From Tubiluchus corallicola (lineage: Eukaryota > Priapulida > Priapulimorpha > Priapulimorphida > Tubiluchidae), in NCBI GenBank assembly GCA_030141605.1, contig JAQGDQ010000243.1, forward strand, positions 85,001 through 149,000: 64,000 nt of DNA. The letters run 5' to 3'. Positions 52,555 to 64,000 of the stretch are shown piece after piece; position 1 is the first letter of the stretch; each line of letters opens with the position of its first letter. The position numbers and the translations under genes are program-made. The notes below the pieces were generated by a model. That model saw only the letters and a list, made by a program, of their open reading frames with translations, did not search any database and was not told the DNA's origin.

Positions 52555-53535
52555 GTGTCTTCCGTAGCTACTCTCACAGTTACTTACGGAAGTCAAACCT
52601 GGAAACTCGATAGTAAAATTTCTAAAATAAGTACAGCTTGGAATATTGCAGTAAGAAAACTTTGGAATTTGCCGTTTAGATCACACAGATGCCGTATTCC
52701 TTTTATATGTGACATTGTTCCCCCACTTAAACGGTTACAAAAACGATTTGTTAAATCTTACCATAGTTGCTTATATAGTGAAAATCATATACCCAATTTC
52801 TTTGCACATAATTCTCGATTTCATACATCTTCTATAATGGGTTATAATTTGTTATCTACTTGTAATGAGTACAAAACTTTTTACACAAATGAAAATTTCC
52901 TTTCTAAAGCTTTTTCTTGTACATTAGACGTACGAGGTAATGCTAGCGATGAACAAATACGGACTGTAAATTTCATTAAAGTTATATGGGCTCTAGAACG
53001 TAATTGTTTTGATTTTATGACAGGAATGAGTTGTACACCAGTTCTTAATCAATAAGCCTAGAAATAATGAAGTTGAACTCAAATCAAAATGTATTTAACT
53101 CCTGTTGTTGGTGATTAATAGCATTATTAACCCAAAGTGTTTTTATCATTTCATACAATTTTGACCTGTATCTCACATAAAATCTAAATGCAATTTTTAG
53201 TTTAACCAAAATTGACCTTCTTTTGTTGCCCGCTAATTAAATTACCTGTATATTCTTTTCTCTGGATTATACAGAAAATGTCATAATTTTAAAAATTACT
53301 AATGTTTCCTAAATTAAACTGATAACATTAATGCCCACCAGTGTCTAAAAAATCGTTTTGTCTATATTCGGTAAAGGATAGCAGACTAGGTGACTTTATA
53401 GTCTTTTCGCTATCCTTTCTCTAGTTCTAGATCTATCTATACATTTTAACCATTTTTCAAAACTTATCAGAGATTCTTTTATTAATCATGTTTTATTGTA
53501 ACACTACAAACAGATAAATAAATTGAAATTGAATT
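52555..53535 (+). mobile_element. 5'-truncated non-LTR retrotransposon with ORF2 C-terminus and structured 3' UTR
   Basis: A 166-codon frame (52555-53055) contains TVTYGSQTWKL and NIAVRKLWNLPFRSHRC, the end of the reverse-transcriptase thumb and C-terminal region of L2/CR1-like LINEs, then a typical divergent C-terminal domain. The frame stops at a natural stop. The 3' UTR carries a double hairpin (53373-53418) and ends with aaattgaattgaattgaa. This is the best-preserved LINE end in the window. Confidence 0.85.
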
Positions 53536-53539
53536 GAAT

Positions 53540-54486
53540 TGAACTAACATATCTTACTCTCACTTAACTGTATATATTCACATTGCTTACTAATTTTGTT
53601 AATTAATGTTATTTTGCTTGTTGATCTGTTTGTTTATTTGATGTGATGAGTACACACACACATATATATAATAACTATGTTTAATGGGGTAATGACACGC
53701 CCGCTGGCCTTTATAAAAAGCTACAGCATTACCTACTGCACATTTTATTAAAACTAGTTATATGTCTTACAAACGCAGAATTTAACAACACTTAGAATCT
53801 TTGTAGAAATTCACTAATCCATGACATTAGACGTTGATTCAACAATATTTTATATGTCTTTCCAACCATAAAGGCCAAAGAACCCGAGAAGACAAAACGT
53901 GCCGTAAGGCAGTTGATTGAAAGAAGAATGCTTCAATTTCCAGCTTACGAATGTTGAAATGCAGATAGCATACTGTGTACAGGTAGACATAATCCGTTAC
54001 GGTTAGTACTTTGAATACTATACCACTCTGAGTATTAATCAATACTCATCGTCACAGCAACAAAAAGCCCACCTCAAAGTTTGCTAGCAGTTCATTAATA
54101 CTAAACAACACATAAGCAGGCTAATGATAGGATACGCAGAATTACTAATTATACACGGCTAAATGGCACAGCAAATCAAGGTCCGAGGTGAATAATAAAA
54201 AAATTGTGTGTATGTGTCATTTAACTGTTATTTATTGTTGTTGTAACTGTATTTTGTAAATGTATGAAGTTTATGTTTGTAGGGAAGTAATAAATGACAT
54301 CTTTATTTGCAATAATAATATTGAGAATCATAACAAAATCTTAAGGTACATCATCAGTGAAATTTACAATATGCACAGTTGGAGGTGAATGTGTCAGGGC
54401 AAAATGTAAGGTAATGGAGGAAAAATAAAATATCACTTTAAATTTAAAGTTTACATATTTTACATTTTTACAAATTGACTATCAAA
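53540..54486. other. No gene seen; possible retroposon tail at 54.24-54.31 kb
   Basis: AT-rich DNA. Near 54285-54305 the plus strand reads gggaagtaataaatgacatc, similar to a LINE or SINE end, but no body is recognised. Confidence 0.4.
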
Positions 54487-54490
54487 TTGA

Positions 54491-54690
54491 AACTGTCTAA
54501 TGTGGCCTGGTGAAAATGAATTCTGCACTAGTGTGTAAGTTGTCATGCCGAAAAGTTGGATATAGAAATCTTGACATCATTAACTGACCATCACAAAGTT
54601 TAGACTGTTTAATGGCCTGGGGAAAATGAATTCTGCATGGCTGTGAAAGTTGTCATATTGATAATTCAAAGCTTGACATTATTAATGCTT
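54491..54690. repeat. Degenerate tandem duplication of about 113 bp
   Basis: 54491-54582 and 54603-54690 share gaaaatgaattctgca and agttgtcat in the same order, with many differences and small indels, so it is an old duplication. The following bases (gagttccacggctaaacggc) resemble LINE coding debris, but too little is left to assign. Confidence 0.65.
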
Positions 54691-54694
54691 TAAT

Positions 54695-56866
54695 TTGGCT
54701 TTGAATGCGGTTAATGATTTAATACCTTTCATTTCGAGTGGCACTGAGTTCCACGGCTAAACGGCATTTCGTGCTATTGAGATATTATCAAAATGATTGT
54801 TTGTTCTGGTTTGTTTCATATTAAATGTTCTGGCGTTTGGACTCAGGCTAATTTGTCATTTTTGAATGGAATACTAAAATTGCCTATATATTTGAAAATG
54901 TTAGGAATGAACGATAAATCAAATCAACGCAAAATCAACAGCTCTGTCAAACGGGTGTTTATATTATTGATAATAAGCAAGATCACAATGGATCCACATA
55001 GAGACAAAATCGATTTTTGACTCGATCAGTGAAGATCACTATCTTTTGAATGTATAAAAATCAAGAACTATTTCTTCACAAGAAGGACACTGTGGATGAT
55101 TCAAGCAGTATAATTCACGGCCTAAATGGCAGTTAAACAGTTTAAGAAACTTTCCTTAATTTAGCTATATTCATACTTAAATTTCTAATATCTGGGCAGG
55201 ATTAACAATATAGCCAATTATAGCCAAATCTAGCCAAACAGTTATATTTACTCACTTAGTAGTACAGTAGTGCCACTGTACAAGCAACTCAAACACGAAG
55301 TGACAAAGGCCTTGCTCACCCAGGAAGTTTAACTAACAAACCTACATGTGAGGCTGCTAAAGAATGTTACGTGTATGACTTTACCCCTCAGCGACCAGCT
55401 GGTATACCCCAGGGTAAGCAACCATCCATCTAGCATTGTGCAGGTGGCGTGATTCCTTTTGAAGAAAGCATTAACCTCAACAACAACAACAACCACCATA
55501 GATCCTTCCTAGCAAATTCGAAAACCCAATAATTCAGGAAAGCTTTTTACTGATGTAATCGAATATGAATTTTTACATGCGCATTGTCACGTAATTTTGC
55601 CTTAAATGCCTTTGTTTGCTAAACACTTAAGACAAAGCAAATTATCATTTTTGTAAAAACTAAACAAATATTTCAAAAGTGAACTAAAACACCAATGATT
55701 GTACTATTAAAATAAAAATGATATGAAAAAAGCTATTTAAACCAGAATTGCACTAGTATCACTATTGTTATTATCAAAAATCAACAACATTAATCCATAA
55801 ACGCAAAGTTTGAAAATGAAAATAAATGAGATAAGAAAACAAAACAACAAAATCTACTGTCGCGTCACTATTGCAAGGTTTTTAAACTTTTAAGGTGCTT
55901 TAAAACTCTGGAACTTTACAACAAAGTCTTTTAATAATTTAAATAGTAGTACGGTAACACATTACACACAATCAACATGTTACACTGCATTTTATGGCAA
56001 ACCGTGTCTACAGACGCATCAAATTTTTTAAATGTTTAACAGAAAAAAATCCAAGTTTTTGGTTTATTTAAACAAGTTTAATCTTTCTCGGTGACTGAAC
56101 TCGCATCCTCTTTCAACACAATTTCTTACCGCCTATCATACCTGTCTTGTCGCGTTTAGCAGCACGTACGTTCAGCCGTAAACAAAAAACCTGCCACGGT
56201 GTGGTGAGAGTTTGACGCCGCATCTCTGTGTTTCAATGCAACTTTCTTGTAGTCGGAAAGAAGAAATTGTTCGGTAATTTGTATACCACCACACCTCTTT
56301 AAATTTGGTACAAAACAATAACAAAAGGCAGCGCTTTAAAACGTGATTTACATTACCTCGGTTCCGTAAAACAAACCAAAAAAATCATTAAAGCCGGTTC
56401 TGTAGAGCCAACATTCTCACAGTTATTTATCCGGGGATCAAGCTACTTAACAGTCAAAGAGATAGAGGCTGACTCTTTTGAAAGTAACACAAGATCAGTT
56501 GCCAAAGTGACCACTACAGCCAAAAGAAATATACCGATAAGATTATAGGTAACAAAAATCTTAACATTCATAAGCTGTCGGATATGTTTGTACAAAAAGT
56601 GGGCTTCATATCCCGAATTCTTGGCTCTATTTGTGAGAAATATGACCTTTCATGATCTTAATGACATAAACGATGAATTAAAAAACTATTCAGCCAATTC
56701 AAAAATTTAAAAAGAAATACAGAGCTATGATTTTCAACAAGTACAACACTGCTTAATATCCTACAACTACTGCAGCAGTCATACCACAATCCTGGTGCAG
56801 ATTATGCAAAACAAGGCATCATTGGTAAATCTTTAGAGCTGATGCCAACATAGCACAATCTATTAT
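54695..56866. other. No gene recognised
   Basis: A block at 55230-55490 ending in caacaacaacaacaac may be a decayed SINE, but no tRNA- or 5S-like head is visible. At 56100-56420 the DNA is somewhat GC-richer, with a minus-strand GAACCGAG|GTAATG donor at about 56358; it might hold a further upstream exon or promoter of the giant gene. Confidence 0.35.
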
Positions 56867-57100
56867 CTTTCTTCCTACCATTTCCACCTACACATCCTTC
56901 TACCCTTCCTGTGTGATCTAACCTTTCTCCCAGTTCTTTTTTTGTTCACTCATCCATTCCTTTTTATCTGGTTCACATGACAGTGGGCTGATACAAGCCT
57001 TTGCTTCTCTAGCCCACTGCAGTACAATTATTCTTTTATGATAACGATAGTGTATGAAACATAATAATTTATTACAGTATCAAGTAAAATTTTTGATGTT
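56867..57100. repeat. Dispersed repeat C, copy 2 (with hairpin)
   Basis: Partner of 52023-52238. It contains a perfect 9-bp inverted repeat CAGTGGGCT (56981-56989) / AGCCCACTG (57011-57019) around a 21-nt loop that is disrupted in copy 1. Confidence 0.85.
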
Positions 57101-57755
57101 GCCATGTATTGAATGTCACTATATTGCACTGATTTCAAAAGTTAGCAAAAACTTAAATTGTAGGCTTTCAGCTATTACACTCACTACAAACAGTTTTTAT
57201 CCTTTGTTTTAAAATGCCTCATAGCTTATATTACAGTTAACCATTTTTGAGTATTCAACAGTCATTCACCTCACGTACCTAGCGAATAATAGCAAAACAG
57301 ATGCCAATAACCTGTTTGATATTTTGTTTTGTAAAATGATTCAAACCTATAGCCAAAAGCGTGAAATTAATTCTTGTTTCAGCCAACTAGACAGTTCAGT
57401 TTAGTACAGTGTACAAAATTTTACAGCCACCCTTATTATCTAGTTGCAAAGTTGGCCGTAACGTAGTAACATGACAACCCTGAAAACCAGGTGGCAATGC
57501 AACAAAAATTTTGTGCAACAGCCAATAATAAAAAAACAACGCTAGAGCAAAGTTAGGAGCTAAATAGGTCCAAATTCAAATTTTCAAACCTAAATGAAGA
57601 CAGTAGACGGTAGCCAAAAGTGTATACAATCATATAGCAATTATGTCATTTGTATATTTTTAAATCTGAAATGAGTGTACGAATGACAACATTTTAATGA
57701 AAAGACTTGAAAAACTGAAAAAGATTGAAGAAATAAATGTTTTTTAAGAACTGGT
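57101..57755. other. No gene seen
   Basis: AT-rich spacer with no coding or RNA signal recognised. Confidence 0.5.
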
Positions 57756-57759
57756 TCAA

Positions 57760-57868
57760 AAACAGTGGCCACTGGTAATCTGGTGTAAATGAGGAGATAA
57801 ATAAAATGTCTATGTCTATGTCTATGTATATAAAGTGGGCTTATGTCTATGTATATAAGGTGGGCTTA
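57760..57868 (+). mobile_element. LINE 3' tail with TCTATG repeats
   Basis: A ggagataaataaaatg motif is followed by three tctatg units, the pattern of a CR1/L2-like 3' end. A 33-bp stretch (tatgtctatgtatata then a/ggtgggctt) is then duplicated in tandem. Confidence 0.5.
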
Positions 57869-58373
57869 CAAATGAGAACTGACATTTTAGTAAACAGTCA
57901 ACAGAATAATATGAGACGCAAAATATGAATTTGAAAGATAACCAGTGAAAGCGCAAAGCAATTAAAGTTTTAAAAAATTGATTTAGTAAAAGCTTCGAAA
58001 ATATATATAAGCTAATCTTTGTATGAACATAATAATCTAAATTAATTAAGCAAACTGCCAAAGCTATCTTTAAATTTTAAAATCAATGCAAAAATTTTTT
58101 ATCTACAATTCAATTTTGTTTGAAAATTAAAATAAAGACTGACTGCATACTACATTATTACCATCCATCTGCCAAACTCTGTTATTAAAAATGTCTGAAA
58201 CAATTTGATAAAGTCATGCAGCAGTAAACAAAAAAGTAAGCAACTGATTCAATGAAGATTTGTACAAAAAACTATAACTTGACATCAGCAAATTGTTTTA
58301 ATATTTGTTGTTTCTTTGATTCGTTAATTGCTTAAATGAAAATAGGATGATATTTTGCATCCTAAGCGCATTT

Positions 58374-58960
58374 TTAAGTACTGCAAAAAAGTATACATTT
58401 TAACACCTATAATAATGCCAACATATGTTTTCGATAATTAACTGACAGATTAAAAACTTAATTTAACTTTTTATATGGCGAGCCCAACTAGTGATGACAT
58501 CACAACTGAACATAAATTTCAACAGCACAAACATTCTATGAGCGTGTCGTATGAGTTTGCAAAAGTGAAAATTGAAGTACAGTGCTAATGTACAACATGC
58601 AGTGTGATATACAAAAACTCGGCATATTTTAAGTTAAAATTCAAATTTCGAGTTAACCACTGTGCTCACGCACATTAGCTCTCTGAACTGAGAGGTACAG
58701 CACCTGTTTTTTTTTGCAAAGATGCAGGCGCTGGTGCCCATCTAACTAGTGAATGGTGAAATGCATGTAACAGTGAAGAACTAGCCGCACGAATGCAAAA
58801 TAACTTTTCTGTAGTTATAACTGTTTCACATAAGTAATTCTTCAAAGAAATATAGAATGTTCTCTTTTAATATTTTACAGGGTAGATTGTTTTGAACTAC
58901 AGTTTCAACTTGGGTACGGTTTTCCTTTAAATTACTAATGGGATCCTTATTTAGATTAAT
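58374..58960 (+). repeat. Segmental duplication, copy 1
   Basis: Homologous over about 550-590 bp to 59669-60203, offset about 1.29 kb. Shared landmarks in order include cctataataatgcc (ct/tt), gatgacatcaca, caacagcacaaacatt, gtgtgatatacaaaaact, ggtacagcac and tctagtga/tgactagcga. No frame is conserved between the copies, so any constraint would be noncoding. Confidence 0.85.
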
Positions 58961-59668
58961 CAAACAAGCATGGGGGAAAAGCCAGCGCAACCTGTCATAA
59001 ATTATTAACAGTTTAACAGTGAATCTAATACAACATACATCAACTATGAAACTGTGGCATTACACAGGCACATTTGCCTTGAAAAATTACGTACATTTTC
59101 ACCTAATTACGTTAGGCGCCAGCTTAGCAATCATCCTAACAGTGTCTAAAAATTATTTGTAAATTAATTTTTCTTAATTCGCTCAACCAATGTAATATTT
59201 TAGTCATGCAACTCAACAACAGTGAAGCAAAATCTTTAAAGAATGAATGTAAGCCCAAAATTTGTAGAAGCACAAGACCTAAATCAAAACTCTATAGCAC
59301 ACTAAGAATCTGAAATCAAAAACCAAAACTTTTACGATAAAAACACAATGAACACAGCAAGAAATGGCCAAAATGTATTCCAGATTCTCTGAATCCAATT
59401 CATCAGCTTCAGCTCAAACTGTAGAAAATCACGTTATGTTTGCAGCCTTAAAGGGTAAATCTAAATAAATTAAACTCACAGATAAAAGGACCTACAAAAT
59501 AAGTAGCATTATGAATCAGGTTTAACCAGCATCACAAGTGATGTTGCTTACGCATGAGTAGTTTCACAGTTGGTAAATAACTACGGTGTTGATTGTTTAG
59601 TTATGATGATAGTGGCACCAGCCCTGCAATTCTTAAAGAAAAACGCGATGACTTTCACATCTTGCTCT

Positions 59669-60203
59669 ATTCTGAAGTACAGCAAAACGTATGCATATTA
59701 ACACTTATAATAATGCCAAAGTGTAATAGCTTAAAAACTTAACTAACAGCCCCGTCAACCCAGCTATTGATGACATCACAAATGAATATAATTTTCAACA
59801 GCACAAACATTGCACGAGCATGTTGCGCATGTTGGCGAAAACGAAAATTGAAATACAGTACTACTGTACATCATTCAGTGTGATATACAAAAACTGGAGA
59901 ATTTATGTTTAAGAATTTAACTTCCACGTCAACCACCGTGTCATCATACGATTTCACCACAAATGTCAGGAATAAACTGACAGGTACAGCACTTGTTTTT
60001 GTGCAATGAAGTTCCATCTGACTAGCGAATGGCCAAAATTCATATAACTGCGCGCAGACATGACATCAAACTTCTGTGGTAATAATTCTTTCACTTAACT
60101 CACCCTTAAACAATAATTATGTTCTATTTCAATATTTTATACATTAGATTATTTTGTCAGCTTTGGCTTAAAATTGGGTCCTGTTTCTCTTTAAAGTATT
60201 GGT
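59669..60203 (+). repeat. Segmental duplication, copy 2
   Basis: Partner of 58374-58960. Clearly diverged by substitutions and short indels, so the duplication is old. Confidence 0.85.
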
Positions 60204-60240
60204 GTAAGTGCTCAGATAAGCTGAAAATGCATTAATTTAA

Positions 60241-60643
60241 CCCTTTCAGTCCCAAATTATTTTTTTAATAAGAAAACATTTTTTGGCTTGTTACTTTTGT
60301 TCAGTATGTCCATCTTGTTTACACATAATACATTGGGATTCAATGGAAGCATAAAATGTGCTTCATTTTGCAACTGCTGATAATTTTTTAAAGTATTTAA
60401 GACATTTAGTATGCATGCTATGCTGATCTGTACAAAGTCGTCTCTAAAGTATTGTACCTTGCGCAGTTTTTTATGCTATGTAGATTTTCTAGTTTGCCAT
60501 TTTATCACCATTTTAGTCTATTGTTATTGGCTTAAATCAAAATAACTATTAACAGATCAAATAACTGTCAGTTTTAAAATTTTATTAATTTTAAAGGCAG
60601 AAAATATTTTCATATCCCACGGGATACAACGAGTATGAAAGGG
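60241..60643. mobile_element. piggyBac-type MITE, 403 bp
   Basis: Starts CCCTTTCAGTCCC directly after TTAA (60237-60240) and ends TATGAAAGGG followed by TTAC (60644-60647), so terminal CCCTTTC/GAAAGGG inverted repeats sit at a TTAA target site (right side mutated by one base). TTAA targeting with CCC..GGG ends is diagnostic of piggyBac elements. A subterminal TATCCC-AC-GGGATA palindrome lies at 60613-60626. There is no transposase frame, hence non-autonomous. Confidence 0.8.
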
Positions 60644-60649
60644 TTACCA

Positions 60650-61199
60650 CTGAAACACTTTTTGCCAGGAGACTGAGCACCACACTACATCAATTAACGC
60701 GAATCTTGTTTCTGCCAAAAAGTTCGCCAAGTAGGTCAGACCAAATGAGTGGCACGGCCCTATTACTAGGACATACCTATTTTTTGTGCACTTAGTATTT
60801 ACCCCATGTAGGTGCTATAGTGAGTCTGTGAACAATAAGGCACGGTCAATGACCAGTTAAGTACAGTAGGTAAAAATGTGAGGAAAAAAGATTTGCCAAG
60901 ATGGATGTTGCCAAACCGAGGTGCGTTTATAAAAAATAAAAAGGCTGTATGTATGTCTACTCCTGCCATGGTGTAGCAAAAAGGAACTAAATCTGCACAA
61001 ATTGAAATTGCGATTGACATGTTTTAATACAATTTTTTATATAATAGAATTTCTGCAAGCCGGGACACAGCACTCAACAGTAAGGCTTACTAATTTAGAT
61101 GATTGTGGAAGGACCAGAACAGCACACATTACCAAGAATGATCCTCTAGGATAAGGCACTGAACCAACAAAGGCTCTTAGCCATATTCAGATACATATA
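60650..61199. other. No gene seen
   Basis: AT-rich spacer. The 73-codon minus-strand frame at 60799-61020 has no domain signature. Confidence 0.45.
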
Positions 61200-61204
61200 T
61201 TTGC

Positions 61205-61340
61205 ACCCTTAAGGGTGGCTGACCTGGTGACCATTGGTCTTTTCGCCACACCGGCTCTTTTCTGTTTTATTTTATTTTATTGTTTTTTGTTCACATTTAT
61301 TTTGTAACTATATGAGAGGCAAATAAATTATTTACTTAAG
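61205..61340 (+). mobile_element. LINE 3' tail with double-stem hairpin (copy 3)
   Basis: Outer stem GTGGC (61215-61219) / GCCAC (61245-61249), inner stem GACC (61229-61232) / GGTC (61236-61239), then a T-rich UTR ending aggcaaataaattattta. Same layout as 32981 and 53373. Confidence 0.6.
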
Positions 61341-61344
61341 CACT

Positions 61345-62950
61345 TTCGTCAGTGTCATCTGAATTTCCAAAAGTTATCTTTCCGGAGATTTACATTATTA
61401 TAGGCACAATTTCCTTACCACATAGTTTTAAAAACTGTTTTAATCTGTATGGGTACAAAAACTATAGCAGTAATAATGTACTCCCATGAATCTTTTTACC
61501 CTAATACACCTAGTACAGCCCAATTTGCACATTTAACATGTAACTTTATTCACTTCAACAAATTTTCCTTGAACAAACTAATAAAACTGTACTGGCAGAA
61601 AATGTAAGGCAATAAAAGACCTGTAACAAATGACAATGTATCAGGAAATTAGTGAACATTAAAACTTCACTATAATTATCTTGTTTTTAATAAATTATTT
61701 GTTACTGCATGCATAGATCTCTAATCATCAGATCTTGAATACCACACTGGAAACCTGTTGCTATAATAAGAATGATACTGGCAACAACCACATAATGATA
61801 CTACTGCTAACAGCCTCTTAAGCAATAAATTTAAAGCAAGCCATTAAGCTAGCCTGAATAAACAAAGCTGGTAAGAAAGGTTAATTGTCCTAATGGTTAC
61901 TGGTATTCAACCCGTTGAATGAAGGTAGTGTTTTCTGAGATGCTTGGCCAACTGTGACACAGAGAACAATTGAGATTTAAGATCAAAATTTATACATAAT
62001 TTTCCCTTTAAATAAGGGCTTAAATATGGTTTCAAATTCTTTAAAAAATACACCAAACAAGCCACATGCCATTTGGGACAAAAGACACGTTTCTAGGCAA
62101 TAATGTAAGAAAAGAAAAATCACTTACACAGCAGCAGCCGTCAATCAACAACCATAATTGAAATTCCTCTTAAGCAGGACTGGGAAATCTTTGCGGACTA
62201 ACAGAGGTAGCCCGCGGGGCACTTCTTCTGTCAGAGGGGCAGAAATTTTTATTTAAAATATTTTTTCTCAAATTTCTTTAATAGAACAAAGTTTAGATGT
62301 TTTCCTCTCTGTAGTAGCATAGATGACACGACTGTTGCACATTCTAGTACTCATCAAAAGTTAAAACTTGAATTTTTTCCTGCATCCCTTACATACTTTG
62401 TCGTACTCAAAATACGCAATAACAAATTACACTATTACAGTTAACCTAACAACTGACCTTGCCACCTGGTCACCAACCAGTACATGTACTAATATTTTGA
62501 AAACTCCACAGTTTAATGACTTTATTACACTCAAAAATACTTCCTTCACTAGTTAAGCAACTTCAGACATAAGAAGTGAATAGATGGGTGAGATATTTTG
62601 CAGACAGATTGTTATCAAAATTAAGGGCTCAATTTTCTGCATATTTCTAAGAAATTTTCAGGTACAGTACCTAGCATAAGGTAAAATAACCCTGCAGAGC
62701 ACCACAGTTTGAAATCACTTAACTCCATATGCACTTGTTGTGTATACAAACTACTAATTAATTTATGCTACGATTGAGTATGCAACAATAACTGAAATAA
62801 TGTTTGAACATAGCAACTATACTGCCAATGAAAATTCTAATAAACTGGCATTATTCATCCAACTTTTCAAATTTTGTGGGGTTCTGCAACATTTCACTGA
62901 ATGGGCTCTGTTGCCAGGATGCCAACTTTTTGTCATTTTTTAACGTTTGC
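61345..62950. other. No gene recognised
   Basis: AT-rich DNA. A slightly GC-richer stretch at 62130-62220 ends on the minus strand in GCTGCTGT followed by GTAAGTGA (about 62127), a possible first-exon donor for a minus-strand transcript. The short frame 62368-62556 is Thr-rich without a domain. Confidence 0.35.
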
Positions 62951-63461
62951 AAGATTTTCTGCCTGGAAGGGCATCTGCCTGTAAAAGCTGTGCCAAAACC
63001 TTCTATGAATGAGTTCCACAAAGAAGTGGTCAGACCCGCTCTAATCTATGGGCTGGAAGCAGCTTCTCTAAAGAAGACCAAAGAGAAGAAAATGGATGTG
63101 GTGGAGATGAGGATATTGAGATGGATGGTGGGTATAACAAGAAGAGATAAAATTAGAAATAATAACATCAGAGGAACAGTAAAAGTAGTGTAAGCCTCGC
63201 AAGATTGCGATGGTATGGACACCTGAAAAGAAGAGTCGGTGAAGATCATGTGAGAAGGGAGGTCATGGAAATGGAAGTGCTGGGAAATAGAAGAAGAGGA
63301 CGACCCAAGTGGAGATGGATTGAATGTATTAATGGAGATCTTAGAGAGAAGAACATAAATGAAGAGATGGGCAACAACAGGAATGCGTGGGGAAGACTCA
63401 TTCACAATGGCCACCCCGCATAGGGAAAAGCTGGGAAGAAGAAGAAGAAGATTTTCTGCCT
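62951..63461 (+). mobile_element. 5'-truncated RTE-like retrotransposon with intact target-site duplication
   Basis: The 14-bp string aagattttctgcct occurs at 62951-62964 and 63448-63461, bracketing a 483-bp insertion. Inside, VVRPALIYGLEA and VVEMRILRWMVGITRRDKIR, then in another frame LRWYGHLKRR and RRRGRPKWRWIECINGDLRE, are the C-terminal region of RTE-type ORF2. A frameshift at about 63190-63205 breaks it. The 3' end is a gaagaagaag run. The perfect duplication indicates a fairly young insertion. Confidence 0.92.
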
Positions 63462-64000
63462 CTGCTTTTAAAGTATCCAATGTTAAACTTAGAATCAGAA
63501 AAAATACGCATGAATTAAGCACGTGTAATTTAGATTTGTGTCCACGAAATTGACGAATTACGCACAACTGCTGAGTAACCAGAAAACTAATACAGAAAAT
63601 ATGTAGTACTAGAGGATTTAAAACCTTGGTGTATTTAAAACCTTTGAATAATTTTAAGAAGAAACGACTTGCCAGATATCATGGAGATGAGTCGTCTATT
63701 AGTTAAGATGAACACAATAATTGACAAACTGATGTTTTAATAGGCACTTGCACCTTGTGGATCATGATCAAGCGAATGTTATTCATGCAAAAACTGTGAC
63801 ATTGTGAACTTCACGGCTTTAGCTCTCTATCTCTGCACAATTTTATGCTTTACCTGTTCCAATAAACATGATGTGTATAAAATGTAAAGTTATCATGTTC
63901 AAGATTCGATATGCAATATACTGGAACAGAGCTCATTCATGGTTTTCATTTCAAAATTTTCTGGGTTTTTTGCAAAATGAATTTTTCAAACTCAATAGCT
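63462..64000. other. No gene seen
   Basis: AT-rich DNA to the end of the window with no coding or RNA signal. Confidence 0.5.

Overview
This is an AT-rich, gene-poor window from an animal nuclear genome, most likely an invertebrate. The signs are spliceosomal-type intron borders, C2H2 zinc fingers combined with pipsqueak (psq) helix-turn-helix DNA-binding modules, a 5S rRNA-like sequence, a piggyBac-type non-autonomous element, and many truncated non-LTR retrotransposons of RTE and CR1/L2/Jockey type. I cannot name the phylum from sequence alone. There is no bacterial gene architecture, operon or CRISPR array.

Layout. 0-29 kb holds no complete gene that I can support. It is made of retrotransposon tails, two possible solo LTRs, long tandem arrays (27, 29, 38, about 88 and 142 bp periods, plus GAT, AAGT and GCCATTTT-type arrays), a GC-rich block with a 5S rRNA-like sequence (22.7-23.3 kb), a 2 kb foldback-like structure (25.75-27.77 kb), a 102-nt microRNA-precursor-like hairpin (2.46 kb) and a few weak exon candidates. 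29.4-30.4 kb is an intronless minus-strand gene for a coiled-coil, polyglutamine protein, possibly CCDC172-like. 34.6-49.0 kb is one uninterrupted minus-strand coding exon of about 14.4 kb. It encodes a nuclear-type protein of about 4,790 residues with about 18 C2H2 fingers, a canonical psq HTH, two further psq-like groups including a tandem run of five divergent modules, repeated basic KLRLG motifs and putative SUMO signals. 49.0-64 kb is its upstream side: a probable noncoding exon, intronic LINE remnants, a 0.55-0.6 kb segmental duplication, a piggyBac MITE, and a truncated RTE insertion with an intact 14-bp target-site duplication.

The giant psq/zinc-finger gene is the strongest biological find. 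It looks like a large chromatin or transcription regulator with several DNA-binding surfaces, and its five-module cryptic HTH array with WSxWCV linkers is the feature most likely to be undescribed. A second signal is a shared 3' double-stem hairpin in three LINE tails, with compensatory base changes consistent with selection on RNA structure.
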